DNA of 64,000 nucleotides, taken from assembly GCA_030998015.1 (NCBI GenBank), contig JARWMV010000235.1:310001-374000 (forward strand), written 5' to 3'. This DNA is from Ceratorhiza oryzae-sativae. Its lineage: Eukaryota; Basidiomycota; Agaricomycetes; Cantharellales; Ceratobasidiaceae. The translations under genes were made by a program, and so were the position numbers. How positions within the stretch are numbered: the stretch's first letter is position 1; each line of letters opens with the position of its first letter. Below, in pieces: positions 34,301 to 44,502 of this stretch. Under the pieces are notes generated by a model. That model had not been told where the DNA came from. It searched no databases and was given only the letters and a program-made list of their open reading frames with translations.

Positions 34301-34839
34301 GACAAACTCAAGGCCACTCTAGAATTATCAAACCAGAGGACCAAAGAATACTATGATTGGAAGCATCAGACCCCAGAGGCCATCAAGGTGGGAGACAAAG
34401 TCTGGCTTGACACCAAGAACATACACACACAACAGGCCTCCAGGAAATTGGCCCACAAGAGAGTTGGACCATTCAAGGTGGTAGCATGACATGGCACTCA
34501 CACTTTCAAACTGGACTTGCCAGTAACCATGAAGATACACCCAGTATTTCATGTCCTGCTCCTGACCAAACATAAAGACAACCCTTATGGATGTCAGGGT
34601 CCCCCACCACCACCCATGGTAACTCCAGAAGGGGAAGAAGAATTTGAAGTAGAACAGATCATAAAGTTGCAATACAACAAAAAGTCTAATGTCTTCAAAT
34701 ACTATGTCAAATGGCTCAGATATGACAAGTGACAGTGGCTAACTTACAATGACCTGGTAAATGCACCAGAACTCATGGCCAACTATGTCAGGACACACCC
34801 AAAGGCACCCCATGAACCCTGTGCCTTGAAGGGGGGAAG
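31322..34839 (+). pseudogene. Ty3/Gypsy chromovirus pol, multiple nonsense mutations
   Basis: Aspartic protease (WAMIDSGATSVFI), reverse transcriptase, RNase H (FILETDTSGYATGAVLL), integrase (zinc finger, YDLITGLP, SDHGPNFAS, QTDGQSE) and a chromodomain tail (YYVKWLRYDK). In-frame TGA codons lie at 32321, 33497, 33509, 33938, 34487 and 34730. Several of these stand at Gln codons (CAA or CAG) in the sister fragment. The RT active site reads YMDI instead of YMDD, so polymerase function is doubtful even without the stops. The order protease-RT-RH-IN plus a chromodomain defines a chromovirus. Its 3' end meets a GGGGGGAAG polypurine tract and LTR. Confidence 0.92.
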
Positions 34840-35223
34840 TGTCACAAGCTGACACGCATATATCCACTTTATAATATTTTCCTGATTTATTACATTTTAT
34901 AAGATCCTTTCAAAACACACTTGCCTTTTTTGGTATATCTGTGTCATGTGATTCAGGGGATGTTCCAGACTGATAACCAAGATGTATTTCAACTCTGATG
35001 TGAAATTCCACAGTTCCACAGTTGCTTCCATCACTTCTATTGCTTCTATCTCTTATTGGTTGTGACTCACTGTATGGACTTGTTTGTTATGATGTGGCTC
35101 ATATCATGTATATAAACTGGGTCAAGTTTGCAGAGGACTCCTCAAGAACTTGACCTCTCATCAAATACAAGTTCTTTTCCTTTCTTACTATTTTTCTTGT
35201 TGCCTGACTTGTCATTGTCAACA
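34840..35223 (+). repeat. 3' LTR of the plus-strand Gypsy
   Basis: TGTCACAAGCTGACACGC to TTGTCATTGTCAACA, 384 bp, directly after the polypurine tract. The right flank CCACC does not match the candidate left flank CTTGA, which fits a rearranged left side. Confidence 0.88.
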
Positions 35224-35587
35224 CCACCACCAGTTTTGTGATAGATTTGTTATTTGGATAAGGTATGTAAATGCCAACATGGCACTGCTAACTCCAGGTG
35301 CATTGAAAAAGGAAAAGAACTTGTTAGCCAAAAATTTGCAGCACACTGCATGTGAAGCCATTGTAGAGCACAAAGGCACTCAGACTCCATGCCAGCTTCA
35401 ACAAGACAGAATATCTGGCCAAAGATAACACATTCAGCATGCAGTATGGCTCTTATTGTATGTGTAAGTCTATGAGAGAGACTAACATCTCAGACTGCCT
35501 TGGCTGAAAGCCAATTTGCTCGTTAGAACTGTGGTTCTAGCTAAGCTGAATGAGTGCCCACTAGATCAAATTAGCACATGCTACAAG

Positions 35588-35994
35588 CTGTCATGGCCTA
35601 GACCATGAGCACAAATTTATCTGAATTTAACACAATTTATTTTATCTCTAATTGGACAAGTCCTGTTTATTCAGATATATGCATAGAATAATTGACTGTG
35701 TCACATGACCTTGTTGTTGTTGACCATTGTTGATGTGTTCCAGAATATTCTGTTGACACAGTACCACTTCTGTTATTGTACAATTTATGTTGGGCTTCCT
35801 ATTTTCACATGTACTGCCTTGCTTTTGAATATATAAGGGAGAGTCTGAGAGCCATAAGCCTCAGAACTCAACCTCCTGTTGATCATCCCTTCTACCTGAG
35901 TTGGTCACCAAGCCACTTAGTACTTGCCCAGTGCTCTTAAGCACAAGTGCACTTCTGAATCCCCTCTGCATGTCATCACAACCTATCCCTTCAC
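35588..35994 (+). repeat. LTR-like repeat, second copy of the 16790-17008 family
   Basis: Starts TGTCATGGCCTAGACC, has TATATAAGGGAGAG near 35830 followed by a leader-like CT-rich tract, and may end ..CATGTCATCACA. The ends do not mirror each other well and no target duplication is visible, so the boundaries are uncertain. Confidence 0.45.
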
Positions 35995-36002
35995 TGCACA
36001 TC

Positions 36003-37309
36003 TGTTATGGGTCAGGGTACACTTGAATATCTAGAGCTTAAGCAAATGTAGATATGTTAGTATACACTAATTGTATTCAATACTTCTTAGACTAGAGTAA
36101 GAAGGTTCAAAGTAGTTGCAATGCAATCAAGTAACACTCAAGGTAGTCTTAATCTTTCACAGTGTAAACTGACTAATTTATAGGTATAAAGAGCAAGACT
36201 ACTATGGTCAGGTTCCCTTAGATATCTTAAATGTAGTTCAGCCCTAGTTGCTTGGACTAACTGATACTAATCTTAATACTAGACTTTAAGTGGTAGCTTA
36301 TAGGATAGATGGTGGGCTGCCTAATGCATGTACTTCCTCAGCTACAGGTACTTAGATTTCCTCTAATAGCTGGTACTCAATGTCACACTCAATCAGGCAA
36401 TATTGTATCCTTATATATCTCTGTATATAAGATACAATGAATCAGACAGTATATAACTAATATGGTACTTTATTCCTCAGTACTAGTTATATAAGAAATC
36501 ACACACAGACAAGAGAAATAGAAAGAGAAAAGAAACCAATAACCAGTCTGGGTTGAGTAGAGGAAGGGTGGTCTGGAAGGGCCTCAGAGGAGGTCCTTTT
36601 ATACCCTGAGGAGGGCATTCCAGAGCCAAATAGATACATGCATGCCAGTGCAATCATCAAAAGAGGGTACTGCTATACTTGGGGTACACCCTAGCCCAGT
36701 ATAGGATAAAAGAGTAAAGACAGGGTGTGGATTGAAGGCATTGATGCATCTGAGACCTGCTATTGGCTTGTAGATCATATTATCATAGTATATACATGTA
36801 ATGAACAGAGGCTACATCTCAGTGAGTCATAAAGTGAGTCAGAGAAGCTTCTGGATCAATTTGGGAAGCTCTCCTGACTCACTGGAGTCATTAGATCCTG
36901 ATTGATGGTCCAGTAAGATTCTAATGATCTTCGGGCCATTCCGGCGCGAGGATCCAGTGGATCGCGACGATCTTCGGGCAGCAGATACCGCTGAAGATTA
37001 GCTATCGATAGAGCACAAGGTCGCTTTGATAGCGTAAGCGGTTGCCGAGATATGAGCAATGCAATGTTGTAATCAATATCTCCTGATAAGAGGAAATATC
37101 ACAACCTCTATATCTCTCTGAGTTCTTAAGATAAAATCACGATAAAATATGCGTTGGAAAGAGGAGATTTTGTACTATTTAATGGAATACAAATAGTACA
37201 ATTTCAGATGCATACAAATTCATTTAATTTCAAGAAAAATTACAGAGGCATCACTTGAGGTTGGCAGAGCAGACTAAAATTAATAGAAAAATGCTAGTGA
37301 TCCATAACA
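36003..37309 (+). repeat. 1.3-kb solo LTR, copy C
   Basis: TGTTATGGGTCAGGG to TGATCCATAACA, 1307 bp, with perfect 5-bp target duplications ACATC at 35998-36002 and 37310-37314. There is no internal coding sequence. It holds the same CpG-free body and CpG-rich 3' block as copy B. Confidence 0.9.
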
Positions 37310-37458
37310 ACATCCCCCTCTAGGTGTTGCAGCCTTTGATCCTTGGTGTTACAGCCCTTGGATCTGCCATTGCCTCATAAGCATTTGGTGTTGTTGTTCA
37401 GGTTGTTGGCTCTGACACCAGCACTCATTTAGCTTAGCTGGACACAAGGTTCTAACTA

Positions 37459-38560
37459 CACTGGGTGACAAAAGTCTTGCAGCACTTGTGTTATGGCTCT
37501 GGGCAGTCAGGAGCAAAGGCAAAGCACAACTTTTGTATGACATATGTAGGGTACTGTCTAATACATATATTGCAACACTTTGTGAGGATCTGGAGTGCAT
37601 ACACAGGGCACAAGGGGAGATGTGGCACAGGGGTGGTTTTTAAGGACATTGTTCCAGGCATCCCCAAGCTTAGCTCTAGTAGTAGGTATTATAGTGCTGA
37701 GCCTTGCAACTGCAACAAGCATCTGGGCTTTTGTGCATGCCACCATTGCAGAGATATGGGTGACTGAAAGTACTGTTTTTGGGTGTTTTTGGCCAAAAAG
37801 CACCAAAATTGCTGACTTTGGGCCACCATTGCTCAATAACAGGGGCACACACACAAAAGCTCAGTGCTATCATGCCTACACTACAGCTAAGCTCAGGGAC
37901 ACCTGGAACAATGACCTTAAAAACCACCCCTGTCAGTGGCAACAAGTCAAGTGAAGGTGTGGATGCCTTGGATCACAGGGCAGAGCCCAAAGACAACTTG
38001 GCAGCAACAGCAAAGGGGGTAAGGGTGACAGTGACACATTGCAAAGCAGGGAGCAAGAAGAGAACAAGACTTGTAATTGACAAGGAGGTCAAGTTCATGA
38101 GGAGACCTCATCAAACTTGACCTGGTTTATATACAATCTTCAAGCCACATCAAAACAAACACAACTATACTACAAGTCACATCACTAAGCAATAGAAGCT
38201 GCTGCAGAGCTGTGGAATTTCACATCAAAGTTGAAATACATCTTGGTAAGCAGTCTGGAACATTCTGTGAGTCACATGATACAGTTGTCCCATAAAAGGA
38301 AAGTGTGTTTTGAAAATGTTCTTACAAATTGTAATAATTTGAGGAAGTATTATGTGATGAATATATGCATGTCAAGTTGTGACAACCCCTGTGCCACATC
38401 TCCCCTTGTGCCCCATGTATGCACTCCAGATCCTCACAAAGTGTTGCAATATATGTATTAGACAGTACCCTACATATGTCATACAAAAGTTGTGCTTTGC
38501 CTTTGCTCCTGACTGCCCAGAGCCATAACACAAGTGCTGCAAGACTTTTGTCACCCAGTG
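37459..38560. mobile_element. Palindromic Tc1/mariner-like foldback element with nested solo LTR
   Basis: The ends CACTGGGTGACAAAAGTC and GACTTTTGTCACCCAGTG are flanked by TA on both sides, as in Tc1/mariner insertions. Without the nested LTR the element is about 640 bp and is one long palindrome centred on TTTTTGGCCAAAAA (37786-37799). The arms pair from the tips (176 bp nearly perfect) through AAGGACATTGTTCCAGG to the centre. It has no transposase, so it would depend on a partner element. The superfamily is inferred from the TA target and the terminal sequence. Confidence 0.8.
37930..38384 (-). repeat. Solo LTR nested in the foldback element (455 bp)
   Basis: TGTCAGTGGCAACAAG to GTCAAGTTGTGACA, with perfect duplications ACCCC at 37925-37929 and 38385-38389. 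It is a longer, diverged relative of the Gypsy LTR. Removing it restores the right arm of the palindrome. Confidence 0.88.
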
Positions 38561-38775
38561 TAGCTCTAACTAGCCAATCACCTTTTGGCTGTGTGATTTA
38601 TCATTTACAGTTGCACAGCCTGTTGACACTACATATCTCCTATGCACAAGCACAAAAAAAGGTGCCAACCACACACTACAATGCCTATAATGCTTATCAC
38701 AGGGTCATATGTAACCCTATTTACTTTCATTCAAGGGTTGCACCCATTCATACACATACAATTAGCCAGAAGGTA

Positions 38776-38971
38776 CTCAGCAAAAACCTGTGGGGGTAAT
38801 GGTGTGTAATTAGGCGTAAGGAGGGGTAATGAAAACAGGGGTGTAGTAATGGTGTCATTATGCCAAATTACACTGGTGTAATGGGATAATGACAGATAAT
38901 TATGTGTCATTTCATGGAATTACACCATTACTACACCCCCCTGTTTCATTACACCTCAAGTTTTTCCTGAG
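38776..38971. mobile_element. MITE, 196 bp, TA target duplication
   Basis: The terminal repeats CTCAGCAAAAACCTG and (reverse strand) CTCAGGAAAAACTTG are flanked by TA. The interior is self-complementary (ACAGGGGTGTAGTAATGGTGT near 38845 pairs with ACACCATTACTACACCCCCCTGT near 38924). The empty site in duplication unit 1 has a single TA (GAACGTATACGC, near 11390). Confidence 0.85.
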
Positions 38972-39800
38972 TATAAACTGGAGTACCTAGTTGCACTTCA
39001 GAATATTACACACAGAATAAGATCAGTCTCTGATTTTTCACCCTTTTGAATGTGAGCGAATGGGTGAGACCCTGTTGAAGAGCATTATCAACGCTGAACG
39101 AGGAAATAACCCAGTGCTGGAACGAAGGGCGCCTAATGTACGTGTGGCGACGTGCGCCTGACCACGATCTCACCGTAACAACGCCTGTCGCCGCGCGTTG
39201 ATTTTTGTTCCGCCCACTGTCCCGCTCTCTCTTAATTTACGACCGATTGGGAGGCATAAGCCGAAAACTGAGACGTAAGGCTCGCACCTCGGGGCGCTCT
39301 TCAAGGCGCGCTCGTGCCTCGGGGATCCGGGCACACTCGTGCCGCCTTTGGCGGCGCAAGCGTCCCAACATAGCCAGAGGCGAGGCGAACCGATGGGTTG
39401 CGCGCATTTGAGCCAGCCGTGGGCGCCGATTTCGGTATCACGTTCGTTTTGTTCACCATTCCTCTCTTTTCATATTTTTAGTTCTTTCCATGTTCAAACC
39501 TATTCATAAACCCTTGCATCACGTTCGTCCAGAGATATTTACCACAATCTGCAAGGGATGCAAAGACCTACACTAAAGGCGAGCGAACGAGCACGATTGA
39601 GATTGAGAGTGTGTTGCGCAACAGTTGAACAAACTACCATATGACCTGTGAGTGCTTCCACAAACACAAATTCTGACGTAGATTATTTTCCGTATTGATA
39701 CACTCTATTATGCGCAGCTATCTTGCGAGTTCGTCATTTCCGGTGCAGAGTAAACAGCGGAGTAAACAAGCTCAACGCCAAGCGCCCTGAGAATTCAGAC

Positions 39801-39975
39801 GCTCTGCCAAACCCCGAAAAGCTAGTTAGTGCGGAGCATCTCCACAGTTCTAACTATGCTTTTGAGCGCTCACTAGATCCGAAGTAGCACAGGTCACCGG
39901 CCCGAACGGGATCAAGCAAGCGCTCAAAAGCATAGTTGGACCCTGAGGCATTCCTACTTCGGGCTTTGGCAGAGC
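39801..39975. repeat. Hairpin-forming inverted repeat downstream of methyltransferase 3
   Basis: Outer arms GCTCTGCCAAA and TTTGGCAGAGC. Inner perfect 19-bp arms AACTATGCTTTTGAGCGCT lie at 39852-39870 and, reversed, at 39919-39937. The unit 1 equivalent (12214-12383) has lost part of the inner pairing. Confidence 0.7.
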
Positions 39976-40042
39976 CGAGGTACATGGAACGCAGGTATCC
40001 TTTACATTGCCACTGGTCCATAGGTCGCAAGATCTAACTACA

Positions 40043-41276
40043 TTATATCTTTATCGCATGTATGAGGCTCAGTTTCATTACAGCACAGTTTTCATGCTGA
40101 CTCAACTCGCCAACTGCATCCTCCAAAAATCGTTCGACCTCTTCATCCCCCACCCCAGCATCCTTCAGCGCGGTACACATATCCCGAGTAGACATAGCAG
40201 TAAAATGCCTCAAGTACGGAATTATGCCCTTATCAAGGTGATCCATGCACGAAAACCCATCATGTGGATACACAGGGTATGTCCGCGTTATCGAGTGAAT
40301 ATCCTTGAATCCTCCATGGATTCTGTCCCATAGCTCACATTCTGGAGCTAACCATTCGGGGAGCTTTGCGCAGGTGTCTATATCGATGGTTATGGTACTA
40401 GTCACGTGTTGCCAAAGTAGCTCCTCGAGATGGCGCAAACGGGGGTCCTTAAATTCACTAGGGGTCATTGGGTCCTCAGGATTCCAGAACCGTGGATCGC
40501 TGTCAGTAATGTGTATGAGCCCTCCCGGGCGAAGTACACGATGCACTTCCCGAAGTAACCCTCGATAGTCTTTCACCTGAACTAAGTTAGTGGATAGATG
40601 AGATCTTTAACGGAGGGTGACTTACCGTTTCTATTAGGAAATTCAGAAACACTGCATCTTGCGAGTTATCCTCGACCAAAATTCCCTGGGAGTAATCGTA
40701 CACCTCGAAGGTGACGTTTGGACGTGGGACATGGGGCACCACCGGGACTACGTCAAGGGTACGGAACCGGACGTGTGGAAAGCGTGAAGCCATCGATTGG
40801 ATCCTGGAACCCAGGTCAACACGGAGCTATTCGCGTAGATGATTTCAATCATTAATGCTTGCCATGTTCCAGTACTCGTTCCCAGTTCGAGCGCGTGTCG
40901 TTCCCGACCATCAACCGGGGCGAGCACCTCCATCACAGGGCCACAAAATTCGCCACCTAGAACAGTTTTAACTAGAATATATCTGATAATGTATCGGCGG
41001 ACATTGTCGCACGGACACCACTTGGCGAGGTTTTTGCCTGCTGGCAGTCGGCGCCCATTCTGTAGGACAAAGTAACCTAACGCGCACGTAAATCCTAGTT
41101 TAAAGAAATAAGCGAGCGGTCTTACCAGGCAAGTCTTCGGACTGGACTGTACTCCAAGAAGCCGTAGATTCAGATTCCGACTCGAAATTGGACGGTGGAT
41201 GCTCGGATTCAGGGCTGGGTATAACATGGTAGACCACACCTTCTGTCTCGTTGTTGTAGTAGGCAAAGACGGGCAT
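40043..41276 (-). CDS. LaeA/UMTA-type class I methyltransferase, copy 3
   Basis: Four exons sum to 1077 nt (358 residues): 41276-41126, 41076-40863, 40803-40626 and 40576-40043, each the same length as in copy 2. N-terminus MPVFAYYNNETEGVVYH, SAM motif LELGTSTGTW, VYDYSQGILVEDNSQDAVF, REVHRVLRPGGLIHITDSDP. The second intron is GC-AG (donor GCAAGC) as in copy 2. There are no stops or frameshifts, so it looks functional despite lying beside the repeat island. The promoter TATAAATAT is at 41337-41345. Differences from copy 2 cluster in the first exon and the middle of the last exon. Confidence 0.9.
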
Positions 41277-41336
41277 AGTTCGCTCTGTAAGTTGACGCGG
41301 CTGTGAGGGTGAATCTCTTAGGACAGAAAGTAGCTA

Positions 41337-41345
41337 ATATTTATA
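41337..41345 (-). promoter_or_regulatory. TATA-like box of methyltransferase 3
   Basis: TATAAATAT on the minus strand about 60 nt upstream of the ATG, at the same place as in copy 2. Confidence 0.45.
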
Positions 41346-42250
41346 TCGGAACTGCACCTCAAGCTCTGGTGTAGGTCACAATCTGATACATAAATAATGG
41401 TGACAAAACCGAGGCACTCGCTAACAACCGAAACCAACTCGTGCCATCGCTAACGTGAGAAACGGGTTAGTTTATATTTAGCATCCAGCAGGCTGATTAA
41501 CTAGAAGTGAAGGTGCATATAACACAAAAGTAGAAGATTCCTAAGCAAACTAATCGATGATCTACAACTGTGGGTTTGGTCACTGTAGAGACAGAACAGC
41601 AGTGATTACCATCGTGCGCAGCACGGCTTCGTAGCAGCAAGGGTTGTTCTTCAGGTACTCCTGCCATTTTCCAGGCTCGACTAACCTGAGGCGACATACA
41701 ATTCCGATCAGCGCTGTTTTTAAGGGTTGAGGTGCTCCAAAGGGTTAAGCACGAGCGATCCATGGTGATGCGTCGAATTCGGCGTTAGATTATGCGTGCA
41801 GTGAGCCGGGTGCAATGGCGGAGGTAGTTTGGCTGAGTCGACATATTGGGCCCCACTAAAATTTGGTAAACGGGCGTCACAATTCAGCAGAGCGTTGGCG
41901 TTTTAGAGGCAATCGCCCATGTAGACTCCACGAAATCGTGGAGTCCAAGGTGTCTAATACCCCCCCTCGGGGGCTAAAATAGAGCGAGTCCACAATGGAA
42001 CCGTTGTTGTATGGGTCGGCTGGCGGATGGTCCGGCACTCTAGATATCCTTATCATGCAATTGATGCTTTCAAGTTCGGCACCGGGATAATACTGCATAA
42101 CCGTCCAAGAAGGCGCCAATTAGCACCCCGCACTGCCCATCACGGCATCATACACAGCCCCACGCTTATTTAAACCCGAACCGTGAAGCGCCAAAGCTCC
42201 ATCACACTCAGTCTCACTCCATCCCTCAACCACCACGCCACCGGCACGCG
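41346..42250. other. End of duplication unit 2, then penta-EF-hand promoter region
   Basis: 41346-41840 matches unit 1. 41840-42250 is unique, with a TATTTAAA box at 42167-42174 about 77 nt before the next ATG. The AT-rich repeats stop here and CpG content is normal. Confidence 0.5.
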
Positions 42251-43230
42251 ATGTCTTACAATCAAGGATACGGCCATGGAGGGTACCAAGGAGGATATGG
42301 AGGATATGGCCAGTCGCGTGCGCCTGGTGGATTCCAAGCTGGCCCGCCCCAGGGACCGCCGCCGGGTGCAGATCCCCAGTAAGTGAAATGTCTTGTCGTG
42401 TGGCAAGCAGAAGCTAAATGTGGATGCAGACTCTGGGCTTGGTTTAGCTCGGTTGACTCCGATCGGTGAGTTACATAGCTTGGAGGCGAGGTGGTGACTA
42501 GGACCTGATTGGATGGGTGATGGGTGTTTTAGATCTGGATCCATCAGTGCGCCCGAGTTGCAGCAAGCACTCGTTAATGGAGACTGGACGCGTGAGTAGA
42601 GTGGTTGCCAACGTATGATTTTGGACTAATACTTCGGCAGCATTTGACCTTGATACGGTCAAGATGCTCATGAGCATTTTCGATACAGACCGCTCTGGTA
42701 CGATCGGATTCAACGAATTCTCTGGCCTTTGGCGTTACATCAAAGATTGGCAAGGGCAAGTCAAATTTAAATATACCCGGACGAACACATTTTTCACACG
42801 GATACGCAACCTGTAGAGTTTTTAAGCACTTTGACCGCGATTCCTCGGGATCAATTGACGGACAAGAGCTTGCACAAGCAATGTCCCAGTTCGGGTATCC
42901 GCTCAACCCGCAGCTTTTAGAATTGGTCCAACGTAAATATGGTAAGCGCGTTAAGCGCTCTATAGCTTGACCATACTTATGAACACAGACATTAAAGCTT
43001 CCGCACCTACTCCTGGTGGACCACCTCCTGGGATCACCTTTGATCGATTCGTGAGGGCCTGTGTAGTCGTCAAGTCGCTGACCGAGACATTCCGCCGGTA
43101 AGTTTCTAGGTCCATACGCATCTGTCCATAGAAGCGTACTGATTTGAGATCTAGCCTGGACGCCGACCAGGACGGGTGGATCCAGATCAGCTATGATGCA
43201 TTTATCCATACTTGCTTGAGCGCTCCATAG
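42251..43230 (+). CDS. Penta-EF-hand calcium-binding protein (ALG-2/peflin/Pef1-like)
   Basis: A Ca2+-binding adaptor of the PEF family. Seven exons make 215 residues: 42251-42378, 42430-42465, 42533-42591, 42641-42755, 42817-42941, 42989-43097 and 43155-43230. A Gly/Tyr/Gln/Pro-rich N-terminal tail (MSYNQGYGHGGYQGGYGGYG) precedes the EF-hands. Canonical loops are DSDRSGSISAPE, DTDRSGTIGFNE and DRDSSGSIDGQE, plus a C-terminal DADQDGWIQISYD. The fourth hand is degenerate, as usual in the family. The intron 42756-42816 has a GC donor (GGGCAAGTC), needed to keep the frame. The tail and length fit peflin/Pef1-like proteins of budding yeast and basidiomycetes. Confidence 0.9.
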
Positions 43231-44502
43231 ATCCGTCTTGTCGAGCCCTGTAATCTATTCGTTTGTTCGCTGGATTGGCTTATGTATACAACTCACTACT
43301 GAATTTACATAACCTCGGAAGTTGTCGCGGAATGACAAGGATCAGAATGACGCCTGGATGCGCGTGTCAACGAAGCTGATTAGACAGGCAGAGATTAAAC
43401 TCTGTCCGCGACCAGTGTCATGTGTTATCGCAGGCAGGGGATCCCGGCCTTTTTACATCGCTTGTTCGTGAAAATCGGGCCCAAAGGCACACATATACCC
43501 TCAAATACGTGCGTGCATGTTCTTGAACCGCACCTTGAGAATAAACATGGCGAATTCCTGCAAATTTCAACTTGCAAGGGCTGCCATCTCATCACAAGCC
43601 CAGATCCGTATCGTGAACTTCCTCAACCGTGTTGCGGATGAGATAGGCACCTGAGTGCGATAGACACGTCATGACGATCGTTGGGCGAACTGGCCTATTT
43701 TTTACAACATCTCTGTTTAGTTCGGGCGATGTGCTGAAATCGCTGGCGCCACGTCGTCGGTGCCTTCGGGCGCGCAAAGTGAGGGCTGCGATCTCGACCC
43801 CACAGGCGAGATCTTGGGTTGGGCGCTGGCGGACAATAGGGCGATGGCGGCCTAAGTCAATCTCGGCCAGGAGGAAAATCAGATAAAGTCGGGGGGGAGA
43901 AAGGGAAAAATGCCGAGTCGGGTTTGACGTGCGTGCCTTGTTTGTTTGTCGCTGTGGCTGGTGTTGAGAGGCCGACTCCCGTGCCCGCATCCTCCTTCTT
44001 CTCTTCTTCACCGTCCTCGCTTGTTGTTTGCAGAGTCTCTTCGTCATCGTCCCAGACCGGCACTTGGCTCTCTCTGGACATATTTCTTCCCGAAAACCTC
44101 CCCCCTCTTCAAGTTTCGCGCGAGATCTTTACCTGCATTCTCGTGAGCGCTTTTCTTATCCTTATTGCCGTTTTTTTTTCAGCGCGCCCCTCGGGAGCCC
44201 TGTCTGGCCTGTTGAACGCTCGTTGACGATTTTCCTCTTTTGCCCGTGGCCCGCTTGGTGTTTCTGTTCCATTGCGATTGTGTGCGTGCCACTCGCTTTT
44301 CCCCCTCTTCCTCGCTCGCACATTTTTTGTGTATTACCAGCCCCCAGCCTCTCGCCGCTCCACGCTCCTTACTGTTGCTATCACATTTTCTTACCTGTCG
44401 TTGTGATCTTTCGCTCGACAGTTTGATATTCGGTTTTGCAACCCCCCCCCCCTTTGCACCGCGTCCCCCACCTTCTCCTTGCCTTTTTCTTCACTCCACG
44501 CA
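43231..44502. other. Intergenic; probable long CT-rich leader of the RRM gene
   Basis: 43231-43900 holds no supported gene. From about 43960 to 44500 the plus strand is pyrimidine-rich (TCTTCTTCTC-like tracts, a poly-C run near 44442), typical of a fungal promoter and 5' UTR. Confidence 0.45.

Larger units (their letters stand above)
35230..41840. repeat. Segmental duplication unit 2
   Basis: Collinear with 10950-15215 but interrupted by a ~3.1-kb repeat block (about 35495-38585) and a MITE (38776-38971). It carries methyltransferase copy 3. CpGs are mostly lost left of about 39020 and kept to the right. Confidence 0.85.

Noticed and set aside
37349..38120. Several 60-120 codon frames in the palindromic element
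   Set aside because: They recur as mirror images because of the inverted arms and have no domain.
38790..38970. CRISPR-like or tandem repeat (GTAATG motifs)
   Set aside because: The repeats are the two arms of a MITE, not regularly spaced units; this is a eukaryotic genome.
43592..44081. 151-codon minus-strand frame before the RRM gene
   Set aside because: Arg-rich low-complexity product of the pyrimidine-rich leader on the other strand.
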